From: SYFI01 sp046095485
Lineage (GTDB): Bacteria; Actinomycetota; Thermoleophilia; Miltoncostaeales; Miltoncostaeaceae
Length of the DNA stretch: 15,989 bases
Assembly: GCA_046095485.1 (NCBI GenBank)
Contig: JBJTJN010000114.1
Span: 1 to 15,989, forward strand
Reading direction: 5' to 3'
Part shown: one piece after another, positions 6,736-11,929 of the stretch
Position numbering within the stretch: the stretch's first letter is position 1
How the letters are laid out: every line of letters starts with the position of its first letter
Made by a program: the position numbers and the translations under genes
The notes under the pieces: model-generated
What the model was told of the DNA's origin: nothing
Databases searched by the model: none
What the model saw: the letters and a program-made list of their open reading frames with translations, nothing else

Positions 6736-6745
6736 CGCGCGCCGC

Positions 6746-8650
6746 ATGCACGTCGTCCTTCCCGATGGAAACCGGCTGGACCTGCCCGAAGGGGCAACCG
6801 GACACGACGCCGCCGCCGCCATCGGCCCGGGCCTCGCAAAGGCCGCGCTGGCAGTGCGGGTGGGCGACGAGATCCGCGACCTCGCGCGCCCGCTTGCCGA
6901 CGGCGAGGAGATCGCCATCGTCACGGGCAAGAGCGGCGATGATCACCTGTACGTCATGCGTCACTCGGCTGCGCACGTGATGGCCGAGGCCGTGATGAGC
7001 CTCTTCCCGGGCACGCGGTTCGGATTCGGCCCGCCCATCGCCGACGGCTTCTACTACGACTTCGAGCTCGACGCGCCGATCACCGAGGACGACTTCCCGG
7101 CCATCGAGGCCGAGATCAACCGCATCGCGAAGAGCAAGTCGCCCTTCGAGCGCAGCGTCATGAGCATCCCCGACGCCAAGGCCTTCTTCGAGGAGCGCGC
7201 CCAGCCCTACAAGGTTGACCAGGTGGAGGAGCTCGGCCGCCAGGGCGAGGCCGACGTGTCTCTGTACCGCGAGCGTGACTTCATCGACCTCTGCCGCGGC
7301 CCGCACGTGCACGACACCGGGAAGATCGGGCACGTGAAGTTGCTCTCGGTGGCCGGTGCGTACTGGCGCGGCAGCGAGAAGAACCCCATGCTCACGCGGG
7401 TGTACGCCACGGCGTTCCCCACCAAGGCGGAGCTCGACGACTACCTCGAGCGCCTCGAGGCCGCCCGGGCGCGCGACCACCGCCGCGTGGGCCGCGACCT
7501 GGGCATCTTCTACTTCGACGAGGCCGGCCCGGGGTTCCCGTTCTTCCTGCCCAAGGGCATGGTGGTGGTGAACGAGATCCAGTCGGCGCTGCGCACCGAG
7601 CTGGACGCCATGGGATACCAGGAGATCCGCACCCCCACGATGCTCTCGGACGAGCTCTGGAAGCAGAGCGGTCACTACGAGCACTACAAGGACAACATGT
7701 ACTTCACGGAGGTGGACGAGCAGGGGTTCGCCGTGAAGCCCATGAACTGCCCGGGCGCCTGCCTGGTGTTCCGGTCCACGCGCCGCTCGTACCGCGACCT
7801 GCCGCTGCGCCTTGCGGAGTTCGGGCATGTGCACCGGCACGAGCTCTCGGGCGTGCTGCACGGCCTGTTCCGCGTGCGGGCGTTCACGCAGGACGACGCC
7901 CACGTGTTCTGCCGCATGGACCAGATCCAGTCGGAGGTGCGGTCGATCCTCGACCTCACGGAGCGCTTCTACGCGCGGTTCGGGTTCGAGGACGTCTCGA
8001 TGTTCCTCTCCACGCGCCCCGAGAAGGCCACGGGCACGCCCGAGATGTGGGACCAGGCCGAGGATGCCCTGCGCCAGGCGCTGGGTGATCGCGAGTACGG
8101 CATCAAGGAGGGCGACGGTGCCTTCTACGGCCCCAAGATCGACATCCAGGTCACCGACACCATGGGGCGCTCGTGGCAGCTGGGCACGTGCCAGCTCGAC
8201 TTCTACATGCCCGAGCGGTTCGGCCTCACCTACACCACGGCCGACGACACCGAGCAGCGCCCGGTCATCATCCACCGGGCCATCACGGGGTCGCTCGAGC
8301 GCTTCCTGGGCATCCTGCTCGAGGACACCGGCGGCGACCTGCCGTTCTGGATCGCCCCGGAGCAGGCGCGGGTTATTCCCGTGAGCGATCGCCACGCGCC
8401 GTACGCCGACGAGGTGTGCGCCACGCTCAAGGGATCGGGCGTGCGGGCCGAGGTGGACGCCCGCGGCGAGAGCATGGGCAAGCGCATCCGCGACGGCGAG
8501 CTTGCCAAGGTGCCGTACCTGCTCATCGTGGGCGACCGCGAGGTGGAGACCCGCACGGCATCGGTGCGCGCGCGGCATGGCCACCTGGACGGCGACCTGC
8601 CGGTGATCGGCCTGGCCGATGCGCTGCGCGCGGGGGCGCCCGCGCCGTGA
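6746..8650 (+). CDS. thrS: Threonyl-tRNA synthetase
   Basis: This 634-residue class II synthetase charges tRNA-Thr and is the usual bacterial full length. An N-terminal TGS domain (1-60) is followed by the editing domain with RHSAAHVMAEAV (H73, H77), and then C183 and H187 in DLCRGPHV. The catalytic core carries the zinc ligands C335 (KPMNCPG), H386 (TQDDAHVFC) and H510 (VIIHRAITGSLERF). These positions are nearly the same as in the E. coli enzyme. Motif 2 is HVHRHELSGVLHGLFRVRAFT, with Arg364. The C-terminal anticodon-binding domain runs from about 537 (IAPEQARVIPV...). ATG 6746 is chosen because the TGS domain begins directly there (MHVVLPDGNRLDLPEG) and a -10 box precedes it. The frame extends upstream to 6512 only as a shadow. 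The stop overlaps the GTG of the next gene (GTGA). Confidence 0.97.
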   Translation: MHVVLPDGNRLDLPEGATGHDAAAAIGPGLAKAALAVRVGDEIRDLARPLADGEEIAIVTGKSGDDHLYVMRHSAAHVMAEAVMSLFPGTRFGFGPPIADGFYYDFELDAPITEDDFPAIEAEINRIAKSKSPFERSVMSIPDAKAFFEERAQPYKVDQVEELGRQGEADVSLYRERDFIDLCRGPHVHDTGKIGHVKLLSVAGAYWRGSEKNPMLTRVYATAFPTKAELDDYLERLEAARARDHRRVGRDLGIFYFDEAGPGFPFFLPKGMVVVNEIQSALRTELDAMGYQEIRTPTMLSDELWKQSGHYEHYKDNMYFTEVDEQGFAVKPMNCPGACLVFRSTRRSYRDLPLRLAEFGHVHRHELSGVLHGLFRVRAFTQDDAHVFCRMDQIQSEVRSILDLTERFYARFGFEDVSMFLSTRPEKATGTPEMWDQAEDALRQALGDREYGIKEGDGAFYGPKIDIQVTDTMGRSWQLGTCQLDFYMPERFGLTYTTADDTEQRPVIIHRAITGSLERFLGILLEDTGGDLPFWIAPEQARVIPVSDRHAPYADEVCATLKGSGVRAEVDARGESMGKRIRDGELAKVPYLLIVGDREVETRTASVRARHGHLDGDLPVIGLADALRAGAPAP

Positions 8651-8874
8651 CCGGCGGCCCGCGTCGCATGCCCGCGGGGCTGTGCGATGGCTGCGCCTTC
8701 CAGCGACTGGTGCCCACCCGCCGGTCGGTGTTCACCATGTGCGAGGAGCCGCGCATGCCGCGCTACCCCGCCGTGCCCGTGATGCGCTGCCCGGCGTTCG
8801 TGGCCCGCGCGAGCGGGGAGCCGCCGCCTAGCGGGGAAGGCCCAGGGCCAGCGCCAGCAGCGCCGACTCCGTGA
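8647..8874 (+). CDS. Small four-cysteine protein coupled to thrS
   Basis: This 75-residue protein begins at a GTG that overlaps the thrS stop in the GTGA arrangement. It contains C13-x2-C16-x15-C32-x15-C48 in the pattern CDGCAFQRLVPTRRSVFTMC ... RYPAVPVMRC. The symmetric spacing suggests a zinc-binding or Fe-S fold. Similar tiny proteins with a CxxC, an S-x-F-x-x-C strand and a YP-x-x-PV-x-x-C segment are common, uncharacterised bacterial proteins; that is recall, not a search. Residues 57-75 are a low-complexity Gly/Pro/Ala tail that lies antisense to the end of the convergent gene. The functional part is probably residues 8-55. ATG 8668 is an alternative start that keeps all cysteines. Translational coupling suggests expression at synthetase levels; a role in translation is only inference. 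Confidence 0.65.
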   Translation: MTGGPRRMPAGLCDGCAFQRLVPTRRSVFTMCEEPRMPRYPAVPVMRCPAFVARASGEPPPSGEGPGPAPAAPTP

Positions 8875-9343
8875 GGGTGAGGCGGGTGGCGCCGTGCCAC
8901 CGCAGGCGGTAGCCGCCGGGCACCGCGCTCACATCACCCGCTTCGTCCTGGCCGATCATCACGGCGGTGCCCGGCATGGTCGACTGCGGTAGCAGGCGGT
9001 GCAGCAGTGCCCCCAGCGCCGAGCGCTCGCGGGTCCACGCGCGCACGCCATCGTCATCCACCAGCGCGGTGACGCAGCGAACGGGGGAGAGGCGCGAGCG
9101 GTACTCGATGTAGCCCTGGTGGTCGCCGTCGGGCCCGATGATGTGACGGCGGCTGCCGGCATCGGCGGGATGCGGAGCGCCGATGATGAGCTCGCCGGCG
9201 CCGATGCTGGCCGCGCCCGGACCTCCCGTGCGGAATGCGGTGGCCAGCTGGGGGCCGTCGGCCGCGCCCGCGCGCAGGTCGAGGTACCCCGGGGAGTCGG
9301 TGGATCGCAGCACGGTGATGGTGTCGGGTGAGGGCATGGGCAC
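8828..9343 (-). CDS. Hypothetical cytosolic protein
   Basis: This protein of about 171 residues has no signal peptide or membrane segment and is not recognised. It appears beta-rich, with segments such as TITVLRSTDSPGYLDLRAG, ASIGAGELIIGAP and RHIIGPDGDHQGYIEYRS. A hydrophobic leucine-rich C-terminus follows (LTESALLALALGLPR). The middle segment loosely recalls a tubby/LURP-one-like beta-barrel (a G-x-x-x-G-Y-I-E strand), but this is weak. GTG 9343 is preferred over ATG 9337 because TACAGT (9355-9350) ends 6 nt before it, matching the leaderless spacing used elsewhere in the window. The longer frame to 9718 is antisense to the next gene. Its 3' end overlaps the four-cysteine gene by 47 bp, tail to tail. 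Confidence 0.7.
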   Translation of the reverse strand: MPMPSPDTITVLRSTDSPGYLDLRAGAADGPQLATAFRTGGPGAASIGAGELIIGAPHPADAGSRRHIIGPDGDHQGYIEYRSRLSPVRCVTALVDDDGVRAWTRERSALGALLHRLLPQSTMPGTAVMIGQDEAGDVSAVPGGYRLRWHGATRLTLTESALLALALGLPR

Positions 9344-9349
9344 GCGTGC

Positions 9350-9377
9350 ACTGTAGAGCCGAGGGCAGCGGTATCCT
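9350..9377. promoter_or_regulatory. Overlapping divergent promoters
   Basis: TACAGT on the minus strand (9355-9350) lies 6 nt before GTG 9343. TATCCT on the plus strand (9372-9377) lies 6 nt before ATG 9384. The two -10 boxes are 16 bp apart, so each promoter's -35 region falls on the other's -10. Neither transcript would have a leader. Confidence 0.5.
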
Positions 9378-9383
9378 CGCCCC

Positions 9384-9740
9384 ATGCCCGTCGGCGTGCG
9401 CAATGCGGTGATCATCCTCGGCCTCGCGGCGCTCGTGGTGTGGTGGGAGCGCGCCTTCACGGTGGCGCTGGCCACGGCGTCGCAGGTGCTGTCCGTGCTG
9501 TTCGTGGTGGCCATCCTCGCGGCGGGCGTGGCGTACTTCCGCCGAAATCCGCTCGCATGGCTGGTGATGAAGCCGTGGCAGCGGGTGCTGGTGGTGGTGG
9601 CGGCGCTGGGAATCGCATTCCTGCTCATCGCCGGGTATCCGCTGCTTGCCGATCGCATCACGCCGTTCGGGTACCTCGCGCTCATCGTGGCGCTGGGCCT
9701 GCTCATCTGGTGGATCATCCGCGACAGCAGGCGGCTCTAG
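9384..9740 (+). CDS. Small four-TM membrane protein of unknown function
   Basis: This 118-residue, strongly hydrophobic protein has four predicted membrane segments near residues 7-21, 26-51, 67-88 and 93-112. Short loops (WERAF, FRRNPLAWLVMKPWQR, LADRITPFG) and a basic tail (RDSRRL) separate or end them. The positive charges in the middle loop and tail suggest that both face the cytoplasm. No family is recognised. The start ATG is fixed by the -10 box TATCCT, 6 nt upstream. It is divergent from the hypothetical gene ending at 8828 and is separated by 92 bp, with a new promoter, from the pilin-like genes downstream. Confidence 0.72.
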   Translation: MPVGVRNAVIILGLAALVVWWERAFTVALATASQVLSVLFVVAILAAGVAYFRRNPLAWLVMKPWQRVLVVVAALGIAFLLIAGYPLLADRITPFGYLALIVALGLLIWWIIRDSRRL

Positions 9741-9754
9741 CCGGGGCAGCCATG

Positions 9755-9784
9755 CGGCGCTGATTCGCATTCGGCGCTGAATCG
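9755..9784. repeat. Two-copy direct repeat upstream of the tadE-like operon
   Basis: CGGCGCTGATTCG (9755-9767) is repeated as CGGCGCTGAATCG (9772-9784), one mismatch, 17-bp period. It lies about 37-66 bp upstream of the -10 box at 9821, a plausible site for a dimeric regulator. The GATTC/GAATC arms also allow a weak hairpin after the membrane-protein gene. Confidence 0.4.
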
Positions 9785-9820
9785 TCACGCCCCGCGCGCC
9801 CCGTGCGCGTGGGACGCACT

Positions 9821-9826
9821 TAGCGT
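9821..9826 (+). promoter_or_regulatory. -10 box (TAGCGT), leaderless-type promoter of the pilin-like operon
   Basis: TAGCGT ends 6 nt before ATG 9833. It is the same hexamer as at the VIT1 gene (4690-4695). No ribosome-binding site is present. Confidence 0.5.
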
Positions 9827-9832
9827 CGCCCC

Positions 9833-10237
9833 ATGGATCGGGATGCGACGAGCCGGAACCCCGGGAGCGCGTGGTGCGGGACGCCGGGGCGCGCTCCGTG
9901 CCGCAACCGCGCGGGGCAGGGGTCGGTGGAGCTTGTGGCGGTGGTGCCCCTCATCGCGCTGGCCGTGGCGGTGGTGGTGCAGGTGGGCCTGGCCGCCCAC
10001 GCATGGGGCGCGGCGCGCGAGGCCGCCCGGGCGGGTGCGCGCGCGGAGTCGGTGCAGGCGCCCGCCCGTGCGGCGGCGCGGCGCATGCTGGGCAGCGACC
10101 TGGCGCGGGGCTCCACCGTGCGCACGCGCGAGGACCGCTCGGGGCGGGAGCACGTGTCGGTGCGGGTGCGCGTGCCGATGATCGTGCCGTGGGTGCCCGC
10201 GCCCAGCGTGTCGGCCGATGCCGAGGTGCCGCAGTGA
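9833..10237 (+). CDS. TadE-like pseudopilin
   Basis: This 134-residue protein has a TadE-type N-terminus: a basic leader, then RAG|QGSVELVAVVPLIALAVAVVVQVGLAAHAWG. The predicted prepilin-peptidase site is after G28, with glutamate E33 at position +5 and a single hydrophobic helix (about 34-56). The rest (57-134) is a small extracytoplasmic domain, first helical (AAREAARAGARAESVQAPARAAARRM) and then beta (EHVSVRVRVPMIVPWVPA). TadE proteins are minor pseudopilins of Tad/Flp-type pili. It is the first of three overlapping genes and is transcribed from a leaderless promoter. The stop overlaps the next GTG (GTGA). No pilus ATPase or prepilin peptidase lies in this window. Confidence 0.8.
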   Translation: MDRDATSRNPGSAWCGTPGRAPCRNRAGQGSVELVAVVPLIALAVAVVVQVGLAAHAWGAAREAARAGARAESVQAPARAAARRMLGSDLARGSTVRTREDRSGREHVSVRVRVPMIVPWVPAPSVSADAEVPQ

Positions 10238-10554
10238 GGCGCCGCTGGGGCGCATGGGGCGTGCCCTGCGCAGGGCGCGCATGGGGTGCTGGGCGCGAGC
10301 GGGGGCAGGCCGCGCTCGAGGTGGTGGCGCTGCTCCCATTGCTCGTGGCGCTCGCGCTGCTGGCGGTGCAGGTGGCATCGGTGCTGGGTGCGGCGTCACA
10401 GGCGCAGGACCGTGCGCGTGCCAAGGCCATGCAGGCCACGGGGCGATCGGGTGAGCTGGTGGCGGTGGAGGGGTCGGCGCGGCCACCGGCCCTCACGGCC
10501 CTCGGCGCGCGCGGCGGCGCCATTCAGGTGCGCGCCGCGGTGAGGGTGCCGTGA
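10234..10554 (+). CDS. Second TadE-like pseudopilin
   Basis: This 106-residue protein has a 24-residue leader rich in Arg, Gly and Trp, then RERG|QAALEVVALLPLLVALALLAVQVASVLG. The predicted cleavage is after G24, with E29 at +5 and one membrane helix (about 30-52). A short helical stretch with many Ala and Gln (ASQAQDRARAKAMQATG) follows, then a short C-terminal beta segment. It matches the TadE-like or secretion-neighbourhood pilin type that accompanies Tad systems in actinobacteria. GTG 10234 overlaps the stop of the first pilin-like gene. The stop overlaps the start of the fusion gene (GTGATG), so all three are translationally coupled. The short C-terminal domain makes it the smallest of the three. 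Confidence 0.72.
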   Translation: MRRRWGAWGVPCAGRAWGAGRERGQAALEVVALLPLLVALALLAVQVASVLGAASQAQDRARAKAMQATGRSGELVAVEGSARPPALTALGARGGAIQVRAAVRVP

Positions 10555-11903
10555 TGCGCCGTGCGCCCCGCGCCGGTTGCACGGACGCACGCGCCGGACG
10601 CACGGGGGCGCATGCCGGTCGCGCCGCGCGCCAGCGGGGGCAGGCGATGCCGGTGGTGCTCGCCCTGGCGGCCATCGGCGTGGTGGCCGTGCTCGGCCTG
10701 GCCGCGATGGGCGCGCTGCGGGTGGCATCGGGCGGGGCCCGGCTGGCGGCCGACCTCGCGGCGCTTTCGGCGGGGCGCGCATTGCTCGATGCCATTCCCG
10801 CGGCGCTGGTTGACCCATGGGACCTGCGTGGGCGACTGCGTGATGCGGCTCGGCGCGCGGCCGCGCAGTCGGCCGGTGGCTCCGGCGCGCGCGTGGATGA
10901 CGTGCGGCTGGTGGGGCAGGCACGCATTCCCATGGAGGTGGAGGTGCGCGTGCGCCGCCCCGGGCCGCTCGGCACGTCGGTCACCGCCACCGCGCGCGCG
11001 GGGGTGGCCGCGGTGGCGGGCATGCCGGACGACGGCCCCGTGGGGTGGGCCACCGGCGGCGGCTACAGCGGACCCCTGGTGTATCGCGATGGCAAGCCCC
11101 TGTGCCCCGCCGTGGCGGCGGCGTTCGACCAGATGGACCGCGCCATCCGCGCCGCGGGCATGGACCTGGTGGTCACCAGCGCGTTCCGGTCGGACGCCGA
11201 GCAGGCCGTGCTGTTCGCGCGGCATCCCGACCCCAAGTGGGTGGCCCCGCCAGGGCGCAGCCGGCATCGCAACTCCACCGAGCTCGACCTCGTGGTGAGC
11301 GGGGGCGTGCACGCCTGGCTGGTGCGCAACGCCCGCGCCTTCGGGTTCATCCAGCGCTATTCGTGGGAGGAGTGGCATTGGGGCTACTTGCCGGGATGCG
11401 GCGGCGGGCAGCCCGGCGCCACCCTGCCCGCCAGCGCGCAGGCCGGCGGGTTGCAGTCGTGGGTGCCCGCGCGCTACCGCGACCTGGTGGTGCGGTCAGC
11501 CACCACGGCCGCCATCTCGCCCGCCCTGCTGGCCGCGGTGCTGAAGGCCGAGAGCGACTTCGACCCCCGGGCGGTCAGCAGCGCGGGGGCCCAGGGCATC
11601 GCGCAGTTCATGCCGGGCACGGCGCGCGGCATGGGCGTGCGTGACCCCTTCGATCCGGCGCAGGCGATACCGGGCTCGGCGCGGCTCATCGCCAGCGGCA
11701 TCCGGGAGTTCGGGTCCGTCCCGCTGGCGCTCGCGGCCTACAACGCCGGCGGCGGTGCGGTGCGCCGATACGGGGGAATCCCGCCCTACGCCGAGACCCA
11801 GGCGTATGTGGCGCGCGTGATGGCCCTGGCCGGCCAGGGCGCGGCGCTGGCCGGGGGTGGGTCAGGGGTCGTGCTGGTGCGCGCCGGCGAACTGCTTGCC
11901 TGA
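10554..11903 (+). CDS. TadG-like pilin domain fused to VanY carboxypeptidase and SLT lytic transglycosylase
   Basis: This 449-residue protein has three parts. Residues 1-155 are TadG-like: a basic leader, RG|QAMPVVLALAAIGVVAVLGLAAMGALRVASG (cleavage after G29, no Glu at +5), then a helical/beta region. Residues about 170-280 are an M15 (VanY-type) D,D-/L,D-carboxypeptidase. They contain TSAFRSDAEQAVLF, zinc ligands H238 and D245 (SRHRNSTELDL, the H-x6-D spacing of VanY), and E272/H275 in EEWHWGY. Residues about 300-425 are an SLT (GH23) domain with catalytic E333 (LKAESDFDP), GAQGIAQFMPGTA (345-357) and AAYNAGG (394-400). The protein could thus cut both the peptide and the glycan of peptidoglycan while anchored by a pilin-type helix. 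GTG 10551 is an alternative start. All catalytic residues appear present. In the zinc motif, the usual Gly and Ala are replaced by S241 and E243. Confidence 0.88.
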   Translation: MRRAPRAGCTDARAGRTGAHAGRAARQRGQAMPVVLALAAIGVVAVLGLAAMGALRVASGGARLAADLAALSAGRALLDAIPAALVDPWDLRGRLRDAARRAAAQSAGGSGARVDDVRLVGQARIPMEVEVRVRRPGPLGTSVTATARAGVAAVAGMPDDGPVGWATGGGYSGPLVYRDGKPLCPAVAAAFDQMDRAIRAAGMDLVVTSAFRSDAEQAVLFARHPDPKWVAPPGRSRHRNSTELDLVVSGGVHAWLVRNARAFGFIQRYSWEEWHWGYLPGCGGGQPGATLPASAQAGGLQSWVPARYRDLVVRSATTAAISPALLAAVLKAESDFDPRAVSSAGAQGIAQFMPGTARGMGVRDPFDPAQAIPGSARLIASGIREFGSVPLALAAYNAGGGAVRRYGGIPPYAETQAYVARVMALAGQGAALAGGGSGVVLVRAGELLA

Positions 11904-11922
11904 CCGGCTGCGCTCATATACT
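11896..11922 (+). promoter_or_regulatory. Promoter of uvrC (TTGCCT ... TATACT), leaderless-type
   Basis: TATACT (11917-11922) is the best -10 in the window and ends 7 nt before ATG 11930. TTGCCT (11896-11901) could be a -35 with a short 15-bp spacer, and it overlaps the last codons of the upstream fusion gene. uvrC can thus be transcribed independently. Confidence 0.55.
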
Positions 11923-11929
11923 CGGGCGC

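Noticed and set aside
6661..6745. T-box riboswitch or other leader control of thrS
   Set aside because: The -10 box leaves only a few nucleotides of leader, and neither the conserved T-box sequence nor an antiterminator is present.
5489..8584. A 1031-codon open frame on the minus strand running across thrS
   Set aside because: Only its last 213 codons (from ATG 6130) look like a real protein. The rest is antisense to thrS, low-complexity, and a normal result of 70% GC sequence with few stop codons.
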